A stretch of DNA of 64,000 nucleotides from positions 1-64,000 of the forward strand of contig RDXN01000079.1 of the NCBI GenBank assembly GCA_004292855.1, in the 5' to 3' direction. The stretch comes from Cytophagales bacterium. Its GTDB lineage: Bacteria; Bacteroidota; Bacteroidia; Cytophagales; Spirosomataceae. Positions 34,406 to 42,885 of this stretch are shown one piece after another. The translations under genes and the position numbers were made by a program. Every line of letters begins with the position of its first letter. Positions within the stretch are counted from its first letter, which is position 1. Under the pieces are notes generated by a model, which had not been told where the DNA came from, did no database searches, and saw only the letters and a program-made list of their open reading frames with translations.

Positions 34406-37393
34406 ATGAAAAATATCGTTTTACTTCTGATTGTACTGTGCGTCGGCTTAAGCTCGGCTGCATGGGCACAGGAACGGCGCGTTACCGGGCAGGTAACCGA
34501 CGCTGGCGACCGAACCGGCATTCCGGGAGCAACAGTGCTCGTGAAGGGCACCACACGCGGTACGCAAACCGATGCGTCGGGCAATTACACGCTTCTGGTG
34601 CCTGCTGAGGGCACAACGCTGGTGTTCAGTTTTGTGGGCACAACCACGCAGGAGATCACCATTGGTAACCGGACACAGATCAACGTGGCTCTTTCAAACG
34701 ATGCCCGTTCGCTGAACGAGGTGGTGGTAGTGGGTTACGGAACCCAGCAGGCCCGCGACGTGAAAGGGTCCATAGCGACCATTAAAGCCGCCGAGCTGAA
34801 CAACGTACCGGTGCAGTCGTTTGAGCAGGCTATTGTGGGCCGGGCACCGGGCGTGCAGATCACCCAAAGCAGCGGCAAATTGGGCGCGGGCGTACAGATT
34901 CGGGTTCGCGGGGCCGCGTCGATTTCGGCCGGTAACGATCCACTCTACGTGATCGATGGTATTCCGGTCACCTCCCAGGATGGCAACTCAACCTCCAACG
35001 AGACATACAGCCCGTTGGCCGACATCGACCCCAACGATATCGAGAGCATTGATATCCTGAAAGATGCTTCAGCCTCGGCCATTTACGGTTCACGGGCAAG
35101 TAATGGCGTGGTGCTCGTTACGACCAAGCGGGGCCGCGCCGGGCGCACCAACGTCAACATTGGCTACTTCACGGGTATCTCGAACCCGACCATGTTGCGC
35201 CAGTTTCTGAACCGCGATCAGTATATCGAACTATTTACCGAAGCAGCTACCAATTCGGGTTTAGACCCCACTGAGGAGTTTGATGGGGCAGGAATCGACA
35301 TCAAATCAACTGCCGACGAACGCTGGTCCGAAGCGGCTTTCCGGCAAGGGTCAATCAACCAGTTCAACTTCAACCTGAGCGGGGGCACCGACAAAACGCG
35401 CTTCTACCTGAGCGGCAGCACCAACAAGCAGATCGGCATGATTAAGGCCAACGATTTTGGCCGAAACAACATCCGCCTGAACCTCGACCACACGGCGAGC
35501 GACCGCCTGACGCTGGGGGCTAATTTCTCGATTGCCCGCACCCTCAACAACAAAACCCCCGACGATAATGCGTTCTCGAATCCGGTGCAGTTGAACGCCA
35601 TTCCGCCCCTACAACCGGCCTACGACCCCACAACGGGCGAACTGAACCGCCGGACGCTCTATTACAACGCCCTCATCGAAGTGACCGACGCCCTTAACCG
35701 GGCCGTTACCTATCGTTCGTTGGGAAACATCAATGGCACGTTGCGGGTCGCTAAAGGCCTCTCGTTCCGGTCGGAATTTGGCTACGACCTCCTGAATTTG
35801 CAGGAAGAAGTGTACCGCACCCGCCGGACCGAAGACGGTTCGCCCACGGGTTACGGGTATCAAAATCAGCTTCGTACCATCAACTGGACCACCAACAACC
35901 TGTTTAATTACGAATACAACGCTGGTGAGCATGCTATCGACGCGCTCGCGGGCGTAACGTATCAGGAGTCAAATTCGCAGGGCATTAACGCCACCGGTCG
36001 CGGCTTTCCGAACGACCGATTTACGAAACTGGCGAGTGCAGCCCGCATCACGGGCGGTAGCTCGACCGAAACCGGCTATAGCATCTTGTCGTACATTGCC
36101 CGCATGAACTACCGGTTCCGTGATCGGTATTTGCTCGGTTTGTCGGGGAGGGTAGATGGTAGCAGCCGGTTTGGAAACGAAAACCGCTATGGTTTCTTCC
36201 CATCGGTATCTGCAGGCTGGATCATCAACGAAGAAGCCTTTCTGAAAGAAAATACAACCATCAGTCTGCTCAAATTGCGGGTTAGCTACGGCCTTACGGG
36301 TAACTCCGAAATTGGCAATTTTGCCTCACGGGGTCTGTACACAGCCGTGTTCTACGCCGATCAGGCAGGTATCCGGCCTTCGCAGTTGGCCAACCCCGAT
36401 CTGGGCTGGGAAACTTCGGCGCAGTTTGATTTGGGGCTGGAATTTGGTTTGTTGCGCAACCGCATCAACGGTCAGATCGACTTCTACAACAAAGACACGC
36501 GCAACCTACTCTTGAACCGCCCTCTCCCCGGAATTAGCGGGTTTACGAGCATTGCCCAAAATGTGGGGAGCATTCGTAACCGGGGGGTTGAGTTTAGCGT
36601 GACCTCGCAAAACACGGTGAAGGCGTTGCGTTGGTCAACCAATTTCAACATCTCCGTCAACCGCAACAAGGTGACCCAACTCAACGGCCAACCGATTGAG
36701 CCGGGGGCACGTTTTCTGGGCCGGGTGGCCGTGGGTGAGCCGTTGGGTTATTTCTACGGCAAGAAGTTCCTGGGAGCCGACCCACAAACCGGCGATGCCA
36801 TTTACGAAGGGTCTGATGGCTTACCAACCAACGATTACGATGCGGCTCCCAACCTGAAAGTGGGCGACCCCAACCCCGATTTTATTGCGGGCCTGACCAA
36901 CAATTTCTCGTACAAGAGCTTTGATCTGAGCGTGTTACTACAGGGTGTGTTTGGTAATGATCTTTACAACGTGGCCGGTTTCTACCAGTCGGTGAACGCC
37001 GATTATTTTGACAATCAGACAGTCGACCAAATGAACCGCTGGCGCAACCCCGGCGACATTACGATGGTGCCTCAGGCCCGGCTGTATGGTGAAAACGGCA
37101 ATGGTGTATCGTCGCGGTGGGTGCAGGATGGCACGTTTGTACGGGTGAAAACGGCCCAACTGGGCTACACGCTGCCCACGACGCTGTTGCGCAAAATTTC
37201 GATGCAGTCGGCGCGGGTCTATGTATCGGGCCTCAATCTGTTCACCTTTACCAAATACACGGGTTACGACCCGGAGGTGAACACGCAATACGCGTCGAGT
37301 TCGAGCCAAAACGCCAACGTCACGCTCGGTCACGATTTCTACACGCCCCCGCAGCAGCGGACAATCACGTTTGGTATCAACATCGGGTTTTAA
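34406..37393 (+). CDS. SusC/RagA-family TonB-linked outer-membrane protein
   Basis: 995 residues. A signal peptide (SSAAWAQ) is followed by a carboxypeptidase-regulatory-like domain (about 25-110; GIPGATVLVKGTTRGTQTD), the plug with the family signature DIESIDILKDASASAIYGSR then ASNGVVLVTTKRG (about 213-245), and a large barrel ending in ITFGINIGF. It imports glycan or peptide fragments together with the SusD partner encoded downstream. No glycoside hydrolase, sensor or sigma factor is adjacent, so the substrate cannot be guessed. Confidence 0.95.
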   Translation: MKNIVLLLIVLCVGLSSAAWAQERRVTGQVTDAGDRTGIPGATVLVKGTTRGTQTDASGNYTLLVPAEGTTLVFSFVGTTTQEITIGNRTQINVALSNDARSLNEVVVVGYGTQQARDVKGSIATIKAAELNNVPVQSFEQAIVGRAPGVQITQSSGKLGAGVQIRVRGAASISAGNDPLYVIDGIPVTSQDGNSTSNETYSPLADIDPNDIESIDILKDASASAIYGSRASNGVVLVTTKRGRAGRTNVNIGYFTGISNPTMLRQFLNRDQYIELFTEAATNSGLDPTEEFDGAGIDIKSTADERWSEAAFRQGSINQFNFNLSGGTDKTRFYLSGSTNKQIGMIKANDFGRNNIRLNLDHTASDRLTLGANFSIARTLNNKTPDDNAFSNPVQLNAIPPLQPAYDPTTGELNRRTLYYNALIEVTDALNRAVTYRSLGNINGTLRVAKGLSFRSEFGYDLLNLQEEVYRTRRTEDGSPTGYGYQNQLRTINWTTNNLFNYEYNAGEHAIDALAGVTYQESNSQGINATGRGFPNDRFTKLASAARITGGSSTETGYSILSYIARMNYRFRDRYLLGLSGRVDGSSRFGNENRYGFFPSVSAGWIINEEAFLKENTTISLLKLRVSYGLTGNSEIGNFASRGLYTAVFYADQAGIRPSQLANPDLGWETSAQFDLGLEFGLLRNRINGQIDFYNKDTRNLLLNRPLPGISGFTSIAQNVGSIRNRGVEFSVTSQNTVKALRWSTNFNISVNRNKVTQLNGQPIEPGARFLGRVAVGEPLGYFYGKKFLGADPQTGDAIYEGSDGLPTNDYDAAPNLKVGDPNPDFIAGLTNNFSYKSFDLSVLLQGVFGNDLYNVAGFYQSVNADYFDNQTVDQMNRWRNPGDITMVPQARLYGENGNGVSSRWVQDGTFVRVKTAQLGYTLPTTLLRKISMQSARVYVSGLNLFTFTKYTGYDPEVNTQYASSSSQNANVTLGHDFYTPPQQRTITFGINIGF

Positions 37394-37402
37394 CAAACAA
37401 TA

Positions 37403-37476
37403 GACCGCTGATCGTTACGATTTTTATGATAAATCAAGATCATAACCGATCCTAAAAATCATAACAATCAGCGGTC
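37403..37476. repeat. Hairpin between susC and susD
   Basis: GACCGCTGAT... at 37403-37430 pairs with ...ATCAGCGGTC at 37449-37476, 28-base arms with three mismatches and an 18-base loop. It fills the 92-base gap of the operon. It lacks a long T-tract, so partial termination or mRNA processing is more likely than full termination. Confidence 0.75.
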
Positions 37477-37485
37477 CATCAGACC

Positions 37486-38883
37486 ATGAAAAACACATTT
37501 CTTTACATAGCCATCCTCTTACTGGGTCTAACCAGTTGCGACGACCGGCTAAACATAAATCCCCTGCAAACCATCGACGCAGGCCAAGCGTTGAGTTCTG
37601 AGCAGGATCTGCAAAGCGCGATTATCGGCGCGTACGGGCAACTGGGCAACGCAGCCCTCTATGGCACGAATTTTAATTTGTTGGCGGAGTTGCAGGCAGC
37701 AGAAGATTACATCACCTGGCGGGGCACGTTTCAGGGCTATCGTGAGGTAGCCACCAAAACGATGACGTTTGCCAACAGCGAGGCCAACCGCACCTGGATC
37801 AACGGCTACCAGACGATCAACACGGTTAACAATGTGCTGGCAAACCTCGACAAAACGACGGGCGCAACCACCCGCAGTCAGATTGAGGGAGAGGCTCTGT
37901 TTATTCGGGGTATCCTGTTTTTTGAATTGGTTCGCTACTATGCGCAGCCTTGGGGAGCGACGGCCACCAATAGCCAACCCGGCCTGCCCTTGGTTTTGAC
38001 GCCCTCAACAACCGTCGAGCTAGCCAATACGCAGGTGCCGCGCTCAACGGTGGCCCAAACGTACGCCCAAGCCATCGACGACCTAACCAAAGCGGCCTCG
38101 CTCCTACCCGCCGACAACGGCACCCGTGCTGATAAGTTCTCAGCTCTGGCGTTTTTATCGCGTGTGTATCTGCAACAGGCCGACTACGCGAAAGCACTCG
38201 ATGCGGCTAATCAGGTAATTGCGTCGGGGAGTTACCGGCTCAATCCGGGCGTGTCGGCGGTGTTCCGCAACCGCAATACGGCTGAAAGTATTTTTGAGAT
38301 TCAGCAAAACGATCAGAACAATGCCGGGTCGAGCAACGATGGCCTGACTACATTCTACGGCAGTGTCCCCATCGACGGTTCGCCGTTGGGTCGGGGCGAC
38401 GTGCAGATCAATACCTCGTTTGTGAACTCGTTTTCGGCCACCGACGCCCGCCGAACTGAGTTGCTATACATTGGCTTCAGAGGTACCAACCGCTACTATT
38501 CGGGCAAGTTCACCAACTTCGGCGACAACATTCCGGTGATTCGTTTGGCCGAACTCCTGCTTATCCGGGCCGAGTGTAACCTGCGTCTGAACTCGGCAAC
38601 GGGGGCCACACCTGCCGCTGACCTGAACGCCGTACGGACGCGAGCCAATCTGGCACCGATTGCCACGCCAACCCTCGCCGATGTGTTGCAGGAGCGCGTT
38701 TACGAACTAGCTTTCGAGGGGTTGCGCATCCACGACGTAAAGCGGCTTCGCCAAACGCTCATCCGGCGCAACGCCGATGGCACCGAGGTTCGCTACCCCT
38801 GGACCGACCCTAACCTGGTCTTGCCTATTCCGAAACGCGAGATCGACGTGAACCCGGCCATCACACAGAACGAAGGGTATTAA
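37486..38883 (+). CDS. SusD/RagB-family nutrient-binding lipoprotein
   Basis: 465 residues. The lipobox is LLLGLTSCDD with Cys18. The N-terminal SusD-like domain (SEQDLQSAIIGAYGQLGN, about 38-55; ALFIRGILFFELVRYYAQPW at about 136) and C-terminal RagB/SusD domain (RLAELLLIRAECNLRLN, then ELAFEGLRIHDVKRL) are clear. It sits on the outer-membrane surface as a lid over the SusC barrel. It ends in KREIDVNPAITQNEGY, as family members do. Confidence 0.95.
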   Translation: MKNTFLYIAILLLGLTSCDDRLNINPLQTIDAGQALSSEQDLQSAIIGAYGQLGNAALYGTNFNLLAELQAAEDYITWRGTFQGYREVATKTMTFANSEANRTWINGYQTINTVNNVLANLDKTTGATTRSQIEGEALFIRGILFFELVRYYAQPWGATATNSQPGLPLVLTPSTTVELANTQVPRSTVAQTYAQAIDDLTKAASLLPADNGTRADKFSALAFLSRVYLQQADYAKALDAANQVIASGSYRLNPGVSAVFRNRNTAESIFEIQQNDQNNAGSSNDGLTTFYGSVPIDGSPLGRGDVQINTSFVNSFSATDARRTELLYIGFRGTNRYYSGKFTNFGDNIPVIRLAELLLIRAECNLRLNSATGATPAADLNAVRTRANLAPIATPTLADVLQERVYELAFEGLRIHDVKRLRQTLIRRNADGTEVRYPWTDPNLVLPIPKREIDVNPAITQNEGY

Positions 38884-38898
38884 AAAAGGGGGAAAAGG

Positions 38899-38980
38899 AG
38901 GAAGGAGGAAAGGAGAAAGGGGGTTGCTGACGCATAATCAGTCGTGCGTCAGCAACCCCCTTTCTCCTTTCCTCCTTCCT
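38899..38980. terminator. Long perfect hairpin between convergent genes
   Basis: Bases 38899-38934 and 38945-38980 are perfect reverse complements (36 bp) with a 10-base loop. The stem holds purine-rich AGGAAGG-type units and the core TTGCTGACGCA. It separates susD and the convergent PorE-like gene and could terminate both. Confidence 0.88.
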
Positions 38981-38990
38981 CCCTTTTCTC

Positions 38991-41288
38991 CTACTTAACA
39001 GCTGTAATCTTGAACTCTGTTCGGCGGTTGCGTTGGTGATCGAGGTCCGAACATTCGGTGCCATCTACGCAGTTGTTTAGCAGTTCGCTCTCGCCGTAAC
39101 CACGCGACACGAGCCGGTCGGCTTTAATTCCCCGCGACACAATGTAGTCGAGAGCAGCACGCGCGCGGTTTTCTGACAAGCGCAGGTTGTAGGTATCGCT
39201 GGCTCGTGCGTCGGTGTGCGAGCGCAATTCAACTTTCATTTCGGGGTATTCCTTCAAAATTTTCACGACTCGTTCGAGTTCACGGGCAGCATCGGGCCGA
39301 ATAAAGAACTTGTCGAGATCGTAATAGATGTTTTTGATTTGGAATACATCGCCTTGACCATACAGACCGAGGGAGTCAGTAATAATCTGGTTGACGCCCT
39401 TTTTGGTTTTACCCGACATCTTTTTGGTGGCATAGCGATCTTTGGCTGCCTTGAGCGTAAACGGCGTTCCGGGTTTCACACTGAACTCATAACCACCATC
39501 GGGGCCGGTTTCAACGGTTTTCTCGGTCTTCGTTTTCTCGTCGCGCAGGGTCACCTTCACCCCCGACTCCGGGATTTGGTCGACCTCGCGCTTCACAACG
39601 CCTTTCACAATCGTATTCTCACTCTTTTCCAAGTAGATCGTCACCCCCATCACCGGCTTCGGCGACTGTGTGAGCGTTGAGAACCGAACCGAATTGAGGG
39701 CGTACCCTTCTTTCACGGCCTTAAACTCATATTCCGTGTTGGCATCCAGACACAGCTTCGACGAGCCTTGTGGGTCGGTCAACAGCAGGTCCATGTTCAC
39801 ACCGTTGCGCACAATCCGCACGTCGGCCTGCTCAAGAGGAGCGTTTGTTTTGGCGTCATACACCATGATATTCAGCTCTTTACACGTACGCCGGAAGCTG
39901 TAGATATCGTCGTCGCTCACACCTTTTTTACGGTTGCTGCTGAAATACCCCGATGTCCGGTACTTGTCGGTGATGATACCGAAGTCGTCTTTTTCGGAGT
40001 TGACCGGTGCGCCCACGTTCTCCACGCCTTTGTAGGCCACGCCGTCTTTCAGTTCGGCAAAGAACACGTCGAGACCACCCAGGCCCTCATGCCCGTCAGA
40101 CGAGAAATAAATGTTACCGTTTTCGTCGGCATAAGGGAACATCTCGTTACCCTCGGTATTGATGTCTTTGCCCATGTTTACGGGCGTACCCCACTCGCCG
40201 TTGCGGTATTCCACCACGTAGAGGTCGGTGCCACCAAAGCCGCCGGGCATGTCCGACACGAAATAGAGTTTGCTGTTATCGGGCGCAAACGCCGGGTGAC
40301 CCACCGAGTATTCCTTGTTATTGAAAGGCACCTCGCGCACGTTCGTCCACTTGTTACCCGACTCGTTTACGGCCTGATACAGTTTCAGTTTCCGCACACC
40401 ATCGTTGCTCTTTCCGGTTTTACCCTTGCTGCCGTTGTTCCGCGTAAACACAATCATTTTCTGATCGCGGGTAAACGTCATCGGCCCCTCGTGGTATTTG
40501 GTATTCAGCGTGCGGCTAAATACCTGTGTTTTAGACAGTTTCTTCTCAGTCACAGCGGCTGCAGCCAGATCGGGCGCGGCTGCGGCAGAGGGCTTGCCAC
40601 CACCCAGCACGGCCGTGTTTGGCTGACGCAACATGTCGACTGCCGGGGCGTGAATCTCGTTCGTATCGGCGTGGAAATACAGGTCGAGGAACGGTGTTTG
40701 GTTCCAGGTAAAGACCCGCTTAAACGGCCCCGACTCGTCGCGGGCCGACACGAACACAATGCCGCCCCGGTAATACATCGGGCTAAAGTCGGCCTGCCGC
40801 GAGTTGATGGGCAGGCTATACATTTTGTACGACGACGAGTCCTGATAGAACCGGCCAACATCCATGTACGAGACTGTAAACCGCCGTCCGCGCAGGTCCT
40901 GCGTTTGCTGTTCGCCGTATTTGCTGTACATTTTCTGCGATTCTTTGTACTTGCCATTAGTTGCCAGGGCTTGTGCATAGTACATATAGATTTCGCTGCT
41001 CAAGTCGGTGTACTTGTTCACCAAGTCGCCGTAAACACGCTCGGCATTGCGCGTGTCCTGTAGTTTCCGGTAACTAAAACCCAGATTCGTGAGGGCTTCG
41101 CGTGTTTCGGTGGGATTGCTTTGCTTATCGTTGCGCAGGAACTCTTCGTAGAGTCGCACGGCACTGATAAAGCTGTAATTTTCAAACTGTTTGTTAGCAG
41201 CCCTCAACCGAGTGCTTTGTGCCTGAAGGGAATGCCCGCCGATCAGGAAGCTAATCATCAACAGCAGAATGCGTAGGGGTCGGTTCAT
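38991..41288 (-). CDS. OmpA-family protein with TPR and PD40 propeller (PorE-like)
   Basis: 765 residues. Signal peptide (GHSLQAQ), TPR repeats (about 25-130), a PD40/WD40-like propeller (about 165-455; HPAFAPDNSKLYFVSDMPGG and NIYFSSDGHEGLGGLDVFFA), carboxypeptidase-regulatory-like modules (about 470-630) and a C-terminal OmpA peptidoglycan-binding domain (about 640-765; VELRSHTDARASDTYNLRLS). This order is that of PorE, which anchors the type IX secretion machine to peptidoglycan, but Bacteroidota encode several such proteins, so the PorE role is inference. Confidence 0.85.
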   Translation of the reverse strand: MNRPLRILLLMISFLIGGHSLQAQSTRLRAANKQFENYSFISAVRLYEEFLRNDKQSNPTETREALTNLGFSYRKLQDTRNAERVYGDLVNKYTDLSSEIYMYYAQALATNGKYKESQKMYSKYGEQQTQDLRGRRFTVSYMDVGRFYQDSSSYKMYSLPINSRQADFSPMYYRGGIVFVSARDESGPFKRVFTWNQTPFLDLYFHADTNEIHAPAVDMLRQPNTAVLGGGKPSAAAAPDLAAAAVTEKKLSKTQVFSRTLNTKYHEGPMTFTRDQKMIVFTRNNGSKGKTGKSNDGVRKLKLYQAVNESGNKWTNVREVPFNNKEYSVGHPAFAPDNSKLYFVSDMPGGFGGTDLYVVEYRNGEWGTPVNMGKDINTEGNEMFPYADENGNIYFSSDGHEGLGGLDVFFAELKDGVAYKGVENVGAPVNSEKDDFGIITDKYRTSGYFSSNRKKGVSDDDIYSFRRTCKELNIMVYDAKTNAPLEQADVRIVRNGVNMDLLLTDPQGSSKLCLDANTEYEFKAVKEGYALNSVRFSTLTQSPKPVMGVTIYLEKSENTIVKGVVKREVDQIPESGVKVTLRDEKTKTEKTVETGPDGGYEFSVKPGTPFTLKAAKDRYATKKMSGKTKKGVNQIITDSLGLYGQGDVFQIKNIYYDLDKFFIRPDAARELERVVKILKEYPEMKVELRSHTDARASDTYNLRLSENRARAALDYIVSRGIKADRLVSRGYGESELLNNCVDGTECSDLDHQRNRRTEFKITAVK

Positions 41289-41503
41289 GACGTATCGAAT
41301 TACCGTTATAGTATTTGGGCTACACGACCTTTATCAAATACAATGCCAAGTTTGAATAAACAATTATTCATGTTTGGGAATTGCCGTTTGGAGCCAAAAA
41401 GAGGTCATTTTAAGCAAAAAATGCTTTACAAGATTTATTCTATAGCCAAACCCGTTAAATCCGAAATTTACGCGAAAACAACGGGAGGTCCAAGGCCAAC
41501 CTT

Positions 41504-42838
41504 TCATTCTAATCGACATTCAAACACACGCCGGGTTTCGTCGGTTACCCGTGCCGAATGCGCCAACCTGTGCCCCACCACCCAGGCAATGCCCTCTGCC
41601 GATTCGAACACAGCCGTTCGGGCACGTTCGGGCATCGACACTTTTCGGTCGTTGAGCAGATTACTAACCATTTTGTGTCCGGTCATATTAAGCGGTTGGA
41701 ACCGGTCGCCTTCCTGCCAGCGTCGGATACGAAGCGGGCAGGTCAGTTGGTCGGCATCGAGCAGGGCCACGGTAGGGTCGGTATGCAGGGTCAGGTTGGG
41801 CGGGCGGTCGTAGGTTTGCCACACGAATTGCCGACCGTCGGGCAGAGTCAGGGTTCCGGCTTGTGGGTCGGGCAAGGGCAGGGTAAAGTCCAGTTCAACT
41901 ACCAGTGGGGCTACTACCAGACCATTGCGGTCGTGCCAAACCCCGTGTGTGGATGAGCGGAACACCTGCCCCCGGTCGGGTTTACCCACAACTTGAGCGA
42001 CCTCGCGGCTTTGGGCGTACGAAAATCCGAATGGTTTGAGCCACTCGCTCAACCGGAACGCCCATTCCGATTCCCTATGGAGCTTGTCAAGATCAATGTT
42101 CCAGAACAAGCCCTCCTGCCGGACACACGCCTGTCCCGATACCCGAACGGATTCATCAACCAGGCTATCAGCCGCCCGCAGCCGCTCCAGGGTATGGGCC
42201 AAGGTCTGAAGCAGATTAGGATTCAACTTCTCTAAAACCGGTACGATATGATGCCGGATTTTATTCCGGTTGTATTTATCTTCATCGTTGGACCGGTCGT
42301 CACGCCAGGTCAGGTCGCCATCGACGGCGTAATCCTTAATGGCCATCCGGCTCAGGCCCCACATGGGCCTGATAATGTTGCCCTGCCGGACCGGAATACT
42401 CCGCAGACCCGTCAGGCCCGTGCCTCGCGCCAGGTTGAGCAATAGGGTTTCCAGCACATCGTTCTGATGGTGGGCCGTGGCAATGAGCGAGTAACCCTGT
42501 TCGCGGGCCACCTTATCAAACCAGGCATAGCGGAGTTCGCGGGCTAGTACCTGGATAGATTTCCGTTGTTCGGCAGCCAGTCGGTCGGTATCAAACTGAA
42601 CGGAATGGAATGGTACATCGAATTGCTCGGCGAGTTCCCGAACCAGTTGTTCGTCGGCGTCGGACTCGGCCCCGCGCAAACCGAAGTTGACGTGCGCAAT
42701 GCCAAACGCGAACCCAGCCCGGAAAAACAGATGCGTCATCACGACGGAATCCAGGCCCCCACTTACGGCCAACACTACCCGGTCGGTCGGTTGGATGAGT
42801 TGGTGTTCGTTAATAAACTTTAAAAACGAATTATACAT
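41504..42838 (-). CDS. tilS: tRNA(Ile)-lysidine synthase
   Basis: 444 residues from the ATG at 42838 (MYNSFLKFINEHQLI); the frame upstream to 42892 would overlap the divergent gene and its promoter. The PP-loop SGGLDS is at 26-31, followed by ATAHHQNDVLETLLLNLARG, the family's typical motif. The C-terminal TilS domain has LRIRRWQEGDRFQPLNMTG. It converts C34 of the CAU-anticodon isoleucine tRNA to lysidine and is essential in most bacteria. Confidence 0.95.
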   Translation of the reverse strand: MYNSFLKFINEHQLIQPTDRVVLAVSGGLDSVVMTHLFFRAGFAFGIAHVNFGLRGAESDADEQLVRELAEQFDVPFHSVQFDTDRLAAEQRKSIQVLARELRYAWFDKVAREQGYSLIATAHHQNDVLETLLLNLARGTGLTGLRSIPVRQGNIIRPMWGLSRMAIKDYAVDGDLTWRDDRSNDEDKYNRNKIRHHIVPVLEKLNPNLLQTLAHTLERLRAADSLVDESVRVSGQACVRQEGLFWNIDLDKLHRESEWAFRLSEWLKPFGFSYAQSREVAQVVGKPDRGQVFRSSTHGVWHDRNGLVVAPLVVELDFTLPLPDPQAGTLTLPDGRQFVWQTYDRPPNLTLHTDPTVALLDADQLTCPLRIRRWQEGDRFQPLNMTGHKMVSNLLNDRKVSMPERARTAVFESAEGIAWVVGHRLAHSARVTDETRRVFECRLE

Positions 42839-42860
42839 GGCCGATGCACGTTTACTAACG

Positions 42861-42881
42861 TAGTTTTGGACCACAAACATA
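42861..42881. promoter_or_regulatory. Back-to-back -7 boxes for tilS and the OstA-like gene
   Basis: The plus strand has TAGTTTTG at 42861-42868 (17 bases before the ATG at 42886). The minus strand has TATGTTTG at 42874-42881 (35 bases before the tilS start). Both match TAnnTTTG and are only 5 bases apart, so the two divergent promoters would compete. The -33 elements are not clear. Confidence 0.5.
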
Positions 42882-42885
42882 GCGA

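Noticed and set aside
34406-38883. Polysaccharide utilisation locus around susC-susD
   Set aside because: Only the transporter pair is present. No glycoside hydrolase, sulfatase, hybrid sensor or ECF sigma pair lies beside it, so a full locus cannot be claimed.
39768-41063. 431-residue plus-strand open frame opposite the PorE-like gene
   Set aside because: It is antisense to clear TPR, propeller and OmpA coding sequence and shows no recognisable motif.
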